Positions 16,530 through 26,038 of a DNA stretch of 64,000 bases are shown here, piece by piece (the stretch's first letter is position 1; every line of letters starts with the position of its first letter). The position numbers and the translations under genes were made by a program. Source of the stretch: Spirulina major PCC 6313 (lineage in GTDB: Bacteria > Cyanobacteriota > Cyanobacteriia > Cyanobacteriales > Spirulinaceae); assembly GCF_001890765.1 (NCBI RefSeq), contig NZ_KV878783.1, forward strand, positions 4,430,771 through 4,494,770, written 5' to 3'. Below the pieces are notes generated by a model, which was not told where the DNA came from, searched no databases, and worked only from the letters and a program-made list of their open reading frames with translations.

Positions 16530-18731
16530 CTAAGTCGGGATTTCAATGCAAAACTCACTGCCCTCGCCCACCGTTGACGTGCAAGTCAGTTTACCCCCAT
16601 GGCGTTCCGTCACAATGTGCTGACAAATGGACAGCCCCAAACCCGTACCTTGACTCACGGTTTTAGTGGTGAAAAACGGCTCAAAAATGTGCGATCGCAC
16701 CGTATCCGTCATCCCACAGCCATTATCCTGAATCCGAATCCGAATTCGCGGCAATTGCCCCGCCAACTCATCCACAGGAACCACCTCAGTGGTAGTCGTC
16801 AATTGTCCCTGGATCGGAGTTTCGGTCATTAACCAGCGCATTTCGATCGCCTGAATCGCATTATTGATCAAGTTCATCATTGCCTGATTCAGTTGGCTAA
16901 CATAGCACTGCACCTGCGGCAATTCACCGTAGTGTTTAATCACATCAATGCCCGGTGTATCGGTTTTCGCCTTGGTACGATGATGCAAAATGAGCAAAAT
17001 ACTCTCAATGCCCTCATGAATATCCACCGTTTTCAATTCGGACTGGTCATGATTTGCGAAGGTGATTAAGGCACGGACGACCTTATGAATGCGATCGGCC
17101 CCGGTTTGCATAGAACTAATTAAACGGGGAAAATCCGTAGACAGAAATTTTAAATCCACGGCATTTTCTTGAGCTTTAATTTCAGGACGATCGCCTGCAA
17201 TTGTTTGATATACCGTGACCAAATTGATCAAGTCTTCAAAGTATTGCCGCGCATGTTTTAAATTACCGGAAATGAAATTCACAGGATTGGTAATTTCGTG
17301 ACAAACCCCCGTGACTAACTGCCCCAGACCTGACATTTTTTCGGCTTGACTGAGTTGTAAATGAGTGTCTCGCAGCTTCGCCACTGTTGCCTGTAAGCTG
17401 GCTGTGCGTTCTTGTACTTGTTGTTCAAGATCACTGTTAAAGCGTCGAACGTGTTGATAGAGTTCCTGTTGGTGAATGGCGGCGGCGAATTCTTGGCCGA
17501 GGCGTTGTGCAAGTTGAAGATCGCCCTCCATCCAGGGTTGAGATTGGCCCTGTTTGGACTCTTTCCAGATGTCAAAGGAGAGGCGGGGTTGCATTTGACG
17601 CTGATCCGGGTTGAATTCCCCTGCCCATAGGGTTTCGGTGGCAATTTCAGGCCGAAAAATGGTCAGATAGCCAAAGGAATAGCGATCGCGCTTGAGTGGG
17701 AGCACGACCATGCCCCGAATCGAGGTCGCCCGGAATGACGGCTGCAGGTTACGAAATTGAGACACGGTGTAGAGATTTTCCACCGCCCAACTGGGTTGAT
17801 CACAGGTTTGAAAGAGGCTATACCAGGCACTGGATTGCTCGATTTCGGTGAAGCGTTGGCCCGAAGGAATGGCGGGTTGTGTTCCTTCCGCAATCAGTTC
17901 AAACTGATCGAAGGGACAGGCCATAATTTCGGCATCGGATCGATGGGTAATGATGGCTTCAAGCATCGTGCGATTGATGAATAGACGACCGCCGCAACCG
18001 TCCAAGGCTTGCACAGTGGTGTTGAGGGCGGTTTTCAGATCAATCGTTGTGATGCTGTGGAGAGTGCGAGCCACCTGGTTGAGGATCGATTCCTGTTGAG
18101 CTTGAACGCTAGCCCGTTGCAAGAGGTGATCTTGAGCGATCGCCACCGCCAGTTGATCCACCACCATTTGAATCCCTTGCATTTGCGCGGGGGATGCCGC
18201 CCAGCGTTCAGAGTGATGCGCCACCAGCAGACCCCACAGATCATCACCCTGGGGAATGGGCACGACGAGAGAGGACTGAACCCCCATGGCCGTCAGGTAA
18301 TCCTGATGACAGGGGTCAAGGGAACGAAAGCGAATGTCTTCATTAATCTCGGCCCCGGTTTCAGGATCTTGGCGAAAGCCTTGGCCAATTTGCGCCTCTG
18401 CCACATTCACCACAGACCGCATCCGAGCCGTTTTGAACAGGACACGGGCCTCTTCTGGAATATCATCGGCGGGGAAGTTTAAGCCCAGCAGAGACGGGAG
18501 ACGATTTTGATCAATCGATTCAGCGATGACTTGACCGTCACCGTTGGGAGAAAAGCGATAGAGTTTGATCCGATCAACATCTAAAAATTGCCGAACTTCT
18601 GTCGCAGTCACCGCCAAAATATTGTCAAGCTCTAGGGAGCATAAAATTTGGCGACTAATCCGATTCAGTAATATTTCAATCTGGACAGAATCCTGATTTT
18701 TTAGGTCGGGATTGAAGAACTCAGTATACAT
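16530..18731 (-). CDS. GAF-GAF sensor histidine kinase, possible bilin-binding photoreceptor
   Basis: 733 residues. GAF domain 1 (about 20-205) has a phytochrome-like DRIKLYRF start, the motif LNFPADDIPEEAR and a Cys-His pair C141-H142 in DPCHQDYLTAMGVQSSLVVPI-type context, which is where cyanobacteriochromes bind bilin. A second, less conserved GAF region (about 215-425) has an insertion. A coiled coil (425-465), an H-box with H478 (VTGVCHEITNPVNF) and HATPase boxes (NLINNAIQAI, DNGCGM, GTGLGLSIC) follow. No receiver or output gene is adjacent. The H-box has Cys where most relatives have Ala (GVAHEI). Confidence 0.85.
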   Translation of the reverse strand: MYTEFFNPDLKNQDSVQIEILLNRISRQILCSLELDNILAVTATEVRQFLDVDRIKLYRFSPNGDGQVIAESIDQNRLPSLLGLNFPADDIPEEARVLFKTARMRSVVNVAEAQIGQGFRQDPETGAEINEDIRFRSLDPCHQDYLTAMGVQSSLVVPIPQGDDLWGLLVAHHSERWAASPAQMQGIQMVVDQLAVAIAQDHLLQRASVQAQQESILNQVARTLHSITTIDLKTALNTTVQALDGCGGRLFINRTMLEAIITHRSDAEIMACPFDQFELIAEGTQPAIPSGQRFTEIEQSSAWYSLFQTCDQPSWAVENLYTVSQFRNLQPSFRATSIRGMVVLPLKRDRYSFGYLTIFRPEIATETLWAGEFNPDQRQMQPRLSFDIWKESKQGQSQPWMEGDLQLAQRLGQEFAAAIHQQELYQHVRRFNSDLEQQVQERTASLQATVAKLRDTHLQLSQAEKMSGLGQLVTGVCHEITNPVNFISGNLKHARQYFEDLINLVTVYQTIAGDRPEIKAQENAVDLKFLSTDFPRLISSMQTGADRIHKVVRALITFANHDQSELKTVDIHEGIESILLILHHRTKAKTDTPGIDVIKHYGELPQVQCYVSQLNQAMMNLINNAIQAIEMRWLMTETPIQGQLTTTTEVVPVDELAGQLPRIRIRIQDNGCGMTDTVRSHIFEPFFTTKTVSQGTGLGLSICQHIVTERHGGKLTCTSTVGEGSEFCIEIPT

Positions 18732-19160
18732 AATCTGATCCGTATTTTCTTAAGGTTTGGATATATTGGGAAGACAGGACACCCCATCCACACATCGCAT
18801 TAACAATTGTTTTGAAGATTTAGACGTTGAAGATTTAGACAGGTTTGATCTGGACCCTTTTTTTGAAGAACTCAAAAATTGTAGTCGGCTTTGTGGGCAA
18901 TTAAGCGGCTAAATCTAGTCAAAAATCTAACTGTGGCTAGTGTTTTATCTCTCCAGTTTCCTTGATTATTCCTAGATTTGGTTCCACCATCATGGGTAGA
19001 TGATCCCAAAAACAAGATTGACGATGCAGTAATGGGTAGACCAGCTTTGCTTCAGAACAGACAAGGAATTGCGACAACCTCAAAACGTGGCCACTCTTTC
19101 CCAAGGAGGTGTGACCACGTAATGTGTCTATTATTCAGTATAAACGATTGCTTTTCAGGA
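18732..19160. other. Intergenic region upstream of the histidine kinase
   Basis: 429 bp between the gcvP stop and the kinase start, moderately AT-rich near 18780-18960. It should hold the kinase promoter. I see no gene, repeat or clear hairpin in it. Confidence 0.5.
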
Positions 19161-22106
19161 TTATTCGTCCGATGCGTCCCTGTAGGCATCCATGCCGACG
19201 CAGGAACAAACGAGGTTGCGATCGCCGTAGGCATTGTCCACCCGGCCCACCGTGGGCCAGAATTTATGGGACTTGAGCCAGGGCGCAGGATAGGCCGCCA
19301 CCTCGCGGCTATAGGCATGGTTCCAGTCACCGCAAATCACCACCGGGGCCGTGTGGGGCGCGTGCTTGAGGGGGTTGTCTTGCGGGTCGGCGTTGCCTTG
19401 GATCACGGCTTCAGCTTCGGCGCGAATCGACAACATTGCCGTACAGAACCGATCCAACTCACTTAACGACTCGCTTTCCGTGGGTTCGATCATCATCGTG
19501 CCAATCACGGGCCAGGACATGGTTGGCGCGTGGAAACCATAGTCCATCAGGCGTTTGGCGATGTCGTCCACTTCAATGCCGTGCTTTTTCAAGGGGCGGA
19601 GGTCGATGATACATTCATGGGCAACGAGGCCGGATTCTCCTTTGAACAGGATGGGATAGGCCGCGTCGAGTTGCTGGGCGATGTAGTTGGCACTGAGGAT
19701 GGAGATTTTGGTGGCATCGGTGAGGCCGTCGGCTCCCATCATCGCGATATACATCCAGGAGATCACCAAAATGCTGGCACTGCCCCAGGGGGCGGCGGCG
19801 ATCGCACCAATGGCCTTTGCATGGCCTAACTCTGCGATCGGATGACCCGGCAGGTAGGGCAATAAATGGGCCGCCACGCCAATCGGCCCCACCCCAGGGC
19901 CGCCGCCCCCGTGGGGAATACAGAAGGTTTTATGGAGGTTGAGATGGCACACATCCGCGCCAAAGTCGCCGGGCCGACAGAGGCCCACTTGGGCGTTCAT
20001 ATTTGCTCCGTCCATATAGACTTGCCCACCGGCAGCATGGATCGCCGCACAAATTTCGGTAATGCCCGCCTCAAACACGCCGTGGGTGGAGGGATAGGTG
20101 ACCATCAAGGCGGCGAGGTTGTCGCGGTGTTTTTCAAGTTTTTTCGTCAAATCCGCCCGGTCAATATCGCCATTTTTGTCGCATTGCACCGAGATGACTT
20201 TCATGCCACACATGACGGCACTGGCGGGGTTCGTGCCGTGGGCGGATTCGGGAATCAGGCAGATATTGCGGTGGAAATCGCCGCGATCGCGATGGTAGGC
20301 CCGGATCACCTGTAACCCGGCATATTCCCCCTGAGATCCGGCGTTGGGCTGCAACGACACCCCGGCAAATCCGGTAATTTCCGCGAGCCAGGTTTCCAGT
20401 TGTTCAAAGAGGATTTGATAGCCTTGGGTTTGCGATCGCGGCGCAAAGGGGTGAATTTGCCCAAATTCGGGCCAAGTCACCGGGAACATCTCCGCCGCTG
20501 CATTCAGTTTCATCGTGCAGGAACCGAGGGGAATCATCGAGGTGGTGAGGGAGAGATCCTTCTGTTCGAGGTGGTGAAGATAGCGCAGCAGTTCGGTTTC
20601 GGAATGGTGACTGTTGAAGATCGGGTCTTGTAAAAAGGCACTCGTCCGCGTCAAGTCAGCGGCATAATGCCCCAAGGCTGTCACCTCAAAATCCGCAACG
20701 CTAAAGGGCAGATCGTCACGATTGGCAAAAATCCGCCACAGGGTTTCAATCTCGGCCTCGGTGGTCAATTCATCGCAGGCAATGACGATGTGGCCCGATT
20801 CCATCAAGCGCAGGTTAAAGCCTTGTTCAGCCGCTGTCTTGAGCAGAACAGGGGCACTCGCTTCCCCCACCCCTACACAGACCGCATCGAAAATGGGCAA
20901 ATCGGGGATGGAATAATTGAGACGGCGAAGACCAGCAGCCAGGAGGACGGCGCGATCGTGAATGGTTTGGGCGATCGCCTTCACGCCATCGGGCCCGTGA
21001 TACACCGCATACATCGACGCAATCACCGCCAACAACACCTGCGCCGTACAAATATTACTCGTCGCCTTGTCCCGGCGAATATGCTGCTCACGGGTCTGCA
21101 ACGCCAAGCGCAAGGCCGGTTGACCCTGGGCATCCCGCGACACCCCAACGATCCGCCCCGGCACTTGCCGTTTATAGGCCTCTTTCGTCGCAAAATAGGC
21201 CGCGTGGGGGCCACCAAAACCGAGGGGAACCCCTAACCGCTGGGTACTCCCGACGGCAATATCAGCACCCAATTCACCGGGCGGCGTTAACAGGGCTAAG
21301 GCCAAGGGATCAGCGGCGAGGGTGACGAGTCCGCCCACCCCATGCACCTGTTCAATGCAGGGGCGATAGTCCAAGACAATGCCGTCGGTGGTGGGATATT
21401 GCAGCAACGCCCCAAATACAGGAGTTGCGGTAAAGTCCATCTCGCCATGATCGCCAATGATCACCTCAATACCCAAGGGTTCCGCTCGTGTGATCACCAC
21501 GTCAATGGTTTGGGGGTGGCAGGCTTCGGAGATAAAGAAGCGGTTCGATTTGTTTTTGCTGATGCCGTAGCTCAGGGTCATGGCTTCGGCGGCGGCGGTG
21601 CCTTCGTCGAGGAGGGAGGCATTGGCAATGTCGAGACCCGTGAGGTCAATGATCATCGTTTGGAAATTGAGCAGGGCTTCGAGGCGACCTTGGGCAATTT
21701 CCGCTTGATAGGGGGTGTAGGCGGTGTACCAGCCGGGGTTTTCTAAGATGTTGCGCTGAATCACCGGGGGGGTGATGCAGGCGTGGTAGCCCATGCCGAT
21801 CAAGGAGCGATAGACCTGGTTTTTCGCGGCGATCGCTTTCAAGCTCGCCAGCGCCTCATGTTCCGATTTTGCGGGGGGGAGATGGAGCGATCGCTGCAAC
21901 CGAATCCCCTGGGGCACGGCATGATAAATCAACTCATCCACACTCTGATAGCCCAACGCCTTCACCATCTGGGCTTCCGTCTCTGGCGTAATCCCAATGT
22001 GACGTTTCGCAAAGCCCTGGCGGGGTGCGATCGGGCTGCTCATCCCTAGCGGATCGCCGAGCAATGGTGTTTCGAGGGTCTCAGGGGCAAGGTTGAGGTC
22101 AGGCAT
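19161..22106 (-). CDS. gcvP: Glycine dehydrogenase (decarboxylating), P-protein
   Basis: 981 residues, the expected full length of the homodimeric P-protein. The PLP lysine is in [18 protein letters not shown], and the N-terminal domain motif [13 protein letters not shown] is intact. It decarboxylates glycine as part of the glycine cleavage system, important for cyanobacterial photorespiration. gcvT and gcvH are not in the window. I saw no glycine riboswitch in the 240 bp upstream. Confidence 0.97.
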   Translation of the reverse strand: MPDLNLAPETLETPLLGDPLGMSSPIAPRQGFAKRHIGITPETEAQMVKALGYQSVDELIYHAVPQGIRLQRSLHLPPAKSEHEALASLKAIAAKNQVYRSLIGMGYHACITPPVIQRNILENPGWYTAYTPYQAEIAQGRLEALLNFQTMIIDLTGLDIANASLLDEGTAAAEAMTLSYGISKNKSNRFFISEACHPQTIDVVITRAEPLGIEVIIGDHGEMDFTATPVFGALLQYPTTDGIVLDYRPCIEQVHGVGGLVTLAADPLALALLTPPGELGADIAVGSTQRLGVPLGFGGPHAAYFATKEAYKRQVPGRIVGVSRDAQGQPALRLALQTREQHIRRDKATSNICTAQVLLAVIASMYAVYHGPDGVKAIAQTIHDRAVLLAAGLRRLNYSIPDLPIFDAVCVGVGEASAPVLLKTAAEQGFNLRLMESGHIVIACDELTTEAEIETLWRIFANRDDLPFSVADFEVTALGHYAADLTRTSAFLQDPIFNSHHSETELLRYLHHLEQKDLSLTTSMIPLGSCTMKLNAAAEMFPVTWPEFGQIHPFAPRSQTQGYQILFEQLETWLAEITGFAGVSLQPNAGSQGEYAGLQVIRAYHRDRGDFHRNICLIPESAHGTNPASAVMCGMKVISVQCDKNGDIDRADLTKKLEKHRDNLAALMVTYPSTHGVFEAGITEICAAIHAAGGQVYMDGANMNAQVGLCRPGDFGADVCHLNLHKTFCIPHGGGGPGVGPIGVAAHLLPYLPGHPIAELGHAKAIGAIAAAPWGSASILVISWMYIAMMGADGLTDATKISILSANYIAQQLDAAYPILFKGESGLVAHECIIDLRPLKKHGIEVDDIAKRLMDYGFHAPTMSWPVIGTMMIEPTESESLSELDRFCTAMLSIRAEAEAVIQGNADPQDNPLKHAPHTAPVVICGDWNHAYSREVAAYPAPWLKSHKFWPTVGRVDNAYGDRNLVCSCVGMDAYRDASDE

Positions 22107-22346
22107 AGGGGCTGTTCGCTGCGGGATTGAAGATTCATAATTTGTTGTAACAAATTATCACAATCCCCTGGGTCTCGCTGCACCCATTCTCGCGATCGCC
22201 GCCCCATCTTCAGAACCACTTGGCGCGAAACAGCGATCGGTGGCCGCCCCCTGTTTTTCAGAATCCTCTGTCGTCACCAGCGAAGCAGGCTATAATCGCC
22301 ACATATTCCAAATTCCCCTGTCCTCCAGATCGATGATTGCACAACC

Positions 22347-22859
22347 GTGATTGCCATCTACCCCGGCAGCTTTGATCCCATCACATTAGGACACCTTGAC
22401 ATTATTGAGCGAGGGAGTCGCCTCTTTGAGGGCATTATTGTTGCTGTCTTGTGTAATCCTCAAAAGTCGCCGCTGTTTCCTGTACCCCATCGACTTGTCC
22501 AGATCGAAGCCTGCACCCAGCATCTACCCAATGTCACGGTTGAGAGTTTCTCAGGGTTAACAGTAGACTATGCAAGGTTACGCAAGGCGGGCGCAATTTT
22601 ACGGGGGCTACGGGTTCTCTCTGACTTTGAAAAAGAGTTACAAATGGCCCACACGAACACAACGCTGTGTAAAGAGTTGGAAACCATTTTTTTAGCTACG
22701 TCAACCGAGTATAGTTTTTTAAGTAGTAGCGTGGTTAAAGAGATTGCCCAGTTTGGTGGTGTTGTCGATCACCTTGTTCCTGTCAACGTTGCCCAAGATA
22801 TCTACCGATGCTTCAACAAGACTCCCCCCGCAGTGACGCTGAATACAACAATCAAGTGA
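22347..22859 (+). CDS. coaD: Phosphopantetheine adenylyltransferase
   Basis: 170 residues starting at GTG 22347. The nucleotidyltransferase motif [16 protein letters not shown] (T-x-G-H) and the C-terminal [14 protein letters not shown] are present, along with [16 protein letters not shown]. It makes dephospho-CoA from 4'-phosphopantetheine and ATP. The next gene's first ATG lies inside its 3' end. Confidence 0.95.
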   Translation: MIAIYPGSFDPITLGHLDIIERGSRLFEGIIVAVLCNPQKSPLFPVPHRLVQIEACTQHLPNVTVESFSGLTVDYARLRKAGAILRGLRVLSDFEKELQMAHTNTTLCKELETIFLATSTEYSFLSSSVVKEIAQFGGVVDHLVPVNVAQDIYRCFNKTPPAVTLNTTIK

Positions 22860-23470
22860 ATCCTCAAATGCCCCTAGGTGAGTCGCATCCGCTGGGCTAC
22901 GATGTGCAGACGGAGTTGAACCGCCTCGAAGAACTCATTTTAGATAATCCTCGCGTGCCGTTTACCCGCAAAACGGTGGTGGACGAGGAACAATTGCTGG
23001 ATCATTTAGATGTGATCCGGGTTAATTTGCCGGCGGCGTTTGAGCAGGCGATCGCGATCATTCGCCAAAAAGAAGAAATTCTTCTCCAAGCTGAAGAATA
23101 CGCCCAGGAAATTATCGCCACGGCCCAAAACCAAGCCGCCCAACTCCTCAATGACAGCGGCCTGGTGCGCCAAGCCGAAGCCGAAGCCGCCCAAATTCGC
23201 CAACAGATCCAACAGGAATACGAAGAACTGAAGCAGCAAACAGCGGCGGAAATTGAGCAAATGCGGATGCAGGCGATGCAAGAACTCGAACAAATGCGCC
23301 AAGACGTTCTCTATGAGTGCGATGACATCCAAGATGGTGCGGATGACTACGCTGACGCTGTGCTCACCCGGTTAGAGACGCAGTTAAGCGATATGCTGCG
23401 GGTAGTGCAAAACGGTCGGCAACAGTTGCGAGAAGAAATCGCCGCAGCGGATAACCCAAACATTAACTAA
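22808..23470 (+). CDS. DivIVA-like coiled-coil protein
   Basis: 220 residues if the ATG at 22808 is used, overlapping coaD by 52 bp; the ATG at 22868 would avoid the overlap and give 200 residues. Residues 30-75 form a short folded start ([17 protein letters not shown]) and residues 75-205 are almost pure Gln/Glu/Ala-rich coiled coil. Cyanobacterial DivIVA-type proteins (for example Cdv3) act in cell division, but this match is by architecture only. The next gene follows 26 bp downstream. Confidence 0.65.
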   Translation: MLQQDSPRSDAEYNNQVNPQMPLGESHPLGYDVQTELNRLEELILDNPRVPFTRKTVVDEEQLLDHLDVIRVNLPAAFEQAIAIIRQKEEILLQAEEYAQEIIATAQNQAAQLLNDSGLVRQAEAEAAQIRQQIQQEYEELKQQTAAEIEQMRMQAMQELEQMRQDVLYECDDIQDGADDYADAVLTRLETQLSDMLRVVQNGRQQLREEIAAADNPNIN

Positions 23471-23496
23471 GCGTCTTCAGTCGGGGCAGGTGGGGT

Positions 23497-24303
23497 ATGG
23501 CACAAGCACGGAAGCCAGGGCAGCGGCAAAGTACCGCCAAAGGTTCTGCTGATGAACAGTATATTTCGCTGTCGGATTTGATGGCGGTGTTGTCGGGGGT
23601 GGTGGGAGATGGGGCCCGCCGGGATGAGACGATCGCACCTCCGATTCAACCCACCCAACGCACCCCGCGCCGCAAGAGCAGCTTGACGGATGTCCCTACC
23701 CCCCAAGCCTCAACACCTCGAAAAAAGGCGCATCTCGTCCCCCTGCCCCATCCCAATGATCGTACCCCAGAGGAAACCCCCGCTACGCAGCATCCGGGGG
23801 CCTCTGCGTTGATGCGCCTTGCCGATGGTGAGGCGAAAACCGTCGAAGACCTCTCCCAGGATCTGTGGGAAATGAAGTTGGTGGCGTTGTCGGATTCGGA
23901 CTATTACAATCGGGAAATTTTGCAATTGAAGCGGCGGTTTCTCTGGTTGGCGGGGTTGGCGGCGGGGGCGATCGCAGTCTTAGGCGGGGCGCTCGGTTGG
24001 GCGATCGTCAATCTGAAAGATGCCCAAATTGCGGCGGCTCGCTACGATGATGCGATCGCCACCAATCGCCGCCAACTCGAACAACTCGAAACCGAAACCC
24101 TCAGCACCCTCGAAGCCCGTATCGAGCAACTCCAAACCAACGTCCCGGAAGACCTCGCCCAAGACATCGACAGCGCCCGCAAAGACGTTGACGTGATCAA
24201 ACTGCAACTCGACGACATGGAAAACACGATCAACGCCCACGACAAAGCACTTTCTGTCCTGGTCAATGCGATGCAGGGGTTAGTCGGTAAAGACGAAGAC
24301 TAG
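23497..24303 (+). CDS. Single-span membrane protein with C-terminal coiled coil, unknown function
   Basis: 268 residues: a disordered Thr/Pro/Arg-rich N-terminus (about 1-110), a short helical patch, one membrane span at about 149-172 (LWLAGLAAGAIAVLGGALGWAIV) and a periplasmic coiled coil to the C-terminus. It follows the DivIVA-like gene with a 26-bp gap on the same strand, so the two may work together at the envelope or division site; that is inference. Confidence 0.65.
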   Translation: MAQARKPGQRQSTAKGSADEQYISLSDLMAVLSGVVGDGARRDETIAPPIQPTQRTPRRKSSLTDVPTPQASTPRKKAHLVPLPHPNDRTPEETPATQHPGASALMRLADGEAKTVEDLSQDLWEMKLVALSDSDYYNREILQLKRRFLWLAGLAAGAIAVLGGALGWAIVNLKDAQIAAARYDDAIATNRRQLEQLETETLSTLEARIEQLQTNVPEDLAQDIDSARKDVDVIKLQLDDMENTINAHDKALSVLVNAMQGLVGKDED

Positions 24304-24329
24304 CCCCAGCGCATCGAACCCATAGCACC

Positions 24330-24348
24330 CTGGTTGACTGACAAAAGT
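24330..24348. repeat. Solo copy of an IS4-terminal-repeat-like sequence
   Basis: CTGGTTGACTGACAAAAGT differs at about two positions from the left terminal repeat of the IS4-type element at 53155 (CTGATTGACTGACAAAAGA). A second copy in the same orientation is at 25855. Possibly a decayed end of an older insertion. Confidence 0.5.
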
Positions 24349-24450
24349 GATAGCTCTCACCCCCAATCCCTTCAATTTTTAACCCCCATCAGCGTCTTGT
24401 TTCAGCGGTTCTGAAGATCCTCACTGCTCTGCTGCACGCGAGATCATGAC

Positions 24451-24657
24451 TTACAAGGGAGTCATCGAAGGCGAACAAGGGTCTGATTGTTTCGGTTGAA
24501 CCCTAGAAATCAATGGACTGAATTGCAATTCGTTTTCAGAATTGGGCTGTTGGTGGGAGAAGAAAGACTGTGAAGAATTGCCGGAAGTAGGTTGAGATTG
24601 CATCGAAACATGAAGTAATACTGTCATTGTCATCGCAAGAATTAAGCGTTCCCACAT
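24451..24657 (-). CDS. Possible small secreted peptide
   Basis: 68 residues from the ATG at 24657, preceded by GAGGAG at good spacing. The start MWERLILAMTMTVLLHVSMQ looks like a signal peptide or membrane anchor; the rest is Ser/Gln/Pro-rich with no recognisable domain. Supported only by the ribosome site and the hydrophobic N-terminus, so tentative. It is followed by the sulfotransferase on the same strand but upstream of it in position. Confidence 0.35.
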   Translation of the reverse strand: MWERLILAMTMTVLLHVSMQSQPTSGNSSQSFFSHQQPNSENELQFSPLISRVQPKQSDPCSPSMTPL

Positions 24658-24750
24658 TTTGATAATCTCCTCTCCCCACACTGTACGTTCAGTATAATTG
24701 ACATTCTCTGAGCAAGGAATATTTATTATGATTCTGCAACATACTGCTGC

Positions 24751-25692
24751 TCATGCGCCGACGTTATAACCAAAGGCGGCTAGATCAAGGCCGGTCAATG
24801 CCATCGTGTGGCGGTTACTTTCTTGGTAGCGATCGCCCAAAACAGCATCAATATACTGTTTCATTTGCCGTTCTTTCGGTTGATGCCACGCATGGGGAAT
24901 GATGCGGTCAACTCCTTTCGTGACGGTTGAGGCAAACTGCCAGCTTTTAGGTGGGCCACCGGGCCCAAAAAATCCCGTTTCACAAAAGAAGTTTAAATAG
25001 CGCCGAAACACCAATGTCCAGCCCAAATATCCCACATTCCTGGCGTTACCCCTCTGGATTTTGTTCACCTCACGCTCCCCCTTGGCATGGGCAAAGGTTT
25101 GAAAGGTTTGAAGGGAGGTGGCTAAGTCCTGTTTGAACTGTTCAAAGGGCCAAACAAGAATGCGATCGCGTCCAAAAAGATCTTGATAATAAGCAATCAA
25201 ATGATGGTAGTTCAGCATTTCAAGCTGACAACCGGGCCGAAAGCCTGGCCATGCCGCTGGCAACGAGAGAAAACGCTTTAACGTCATACGTTCGCCCTTT
25301 TTAATATGCTGACGATACAGCGATAACACCATAGCCCGTTGTTCTCGGATGAGAATTAAAATCCGAGACTGGGGAAACACTTGATAAATACGGTTAGCAG
25401 CCTGACAACTCCAATCCCATTTTTGTAATGGATCACCGACTAGGATTTCATGGGAAATGACGGGCACGGTATCGGATGCAATGGCTTGCTCAATACCCGC
25501 CTGAAAATCTCGATATACTTGCTCAGGATCAAACACATATGGATTACTTAAAACAAAGTGTTCAATGGATTTTGCATTGGGCATTTCCCAAGGAGAGGAG
25601 AAGCCAAATTTTGGATCATTAAAAATATTTTTTTGCAGCCAAGTTGATGCGGTTTTTGGATAGCCTAAATGAAAAAGAGGCGTGCTTTTCAT
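24751..25692 (-). CDS. Sulfotransferase family protein
   Basis: 313 residues from the ATG at 25692 (a TTG in frame lies upstream). The PAPS 5'-phosphate loop is LGYPKTASTWLQKNI at residues 8-22, and ILILIREQRAMVLSLYRQH near residue 110 matches the 3'-phosphate-binding segment. Such enzymes transfer sulfate from PAPS to sugars or other acceptors, often in surface polysaccharides. It is a single gene with no glycan cluster around it. Confidence 0.8.
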   Translation of the reverse strand: MKSTPLFHLGYPKTASTWLQKNIFNDPKFGFSSPWEMPNAKSIEHFVLSNPYVFDPEQVYRDFQAGIEQAIASDTVPVISHEILVGDPLQKWDWSCQAANRIYQVFPQSRILILIREQRAMVLSLYRQHIKKGERMTLKRFLSLPAAWPGFRPGCQLEMLNYHHLIAYYQDLFGRDRILVWPFEQFKQDLATSLQTFQTFAHAKGEREVNKIQRGNARNVGYLGWTLVFRRYLNFFCETGFFGPGGPPKSWQFASTVTKGVDRIIPHAWHQPKERQMKQYIDAVLGDRYQESNRHTMALTGLDLAAFGYNVGA

Positions 25693-25854
25693 GATTTGTC
25701 TGAAGAGAGGAAATGTCAAACCACTTTAAATAGCAGCGTGAGCTTATCCCAAAACAGACCAGGCTAAACCCTCATTTTATGAATGTATTCGTTTATTTTA
25801 GCAATTGTTAGGGTTCTGGACGAAGGAAAATATTAGCGATCGCACCCTGAATCC

Positions 25855-25872
25855 CTGGTTGACTGACAAAAT
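25855..25872. repeat. Second solo copy of the IS4-end-like sequence
   Basis: CTGGTTGACTGACAAAAT, same orientation as 24330. The two copies bracket the small peptide gene and the sulfotransferase over about 1.5 kb. The surrounding 346-bp gap (25693-26038) also holds the CCCTCACCCTAG-type repeats and hairpin described at 25945. Confidence 0.5.
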
Positions 25873-25944
25873 TAGCCAGATCCTGGCAAGCCCTCACCCT
25901 AGCCCTCACCCTAGGGGAGAGGGAACTGGAAAAATGGATCAGCT

Positions 25945-25967
25945 CCCCTCACCCAGAGGGTGAGGGG
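25945..25967 (-). terminator. Strong hairpin downstream of potD
   Basis: A 10-bp stem CCCCTCACCC / GGGTGAGGGG with loop AGA, part of a CCCTCACCC-rich repeat of a kind common in cyanobacterial intergenic DNA. It lies about 70 bp past the potD stop. No clear T-run, so its role as terminator is uncertain. Confidence 0.45.
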
Positions 25968-26038
25968 TTACAGGGCGGTGCGATCGCGGGACCTCAGGTC
26001 ACAGGGTGTGAAACTGAGAACCCAGACAGGGAGAGACA

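Noticed and set aside
19866-21236. Several plus-strand open frames opposite gcvP
   Set aside because: Fragmentary and antisense to a full-length conserved enzyme.
22107-22346. Glycine riboswitch upstream of gcvP
   Set aside because: No tandem aptamer-like conserved core or expression platform could be seen.
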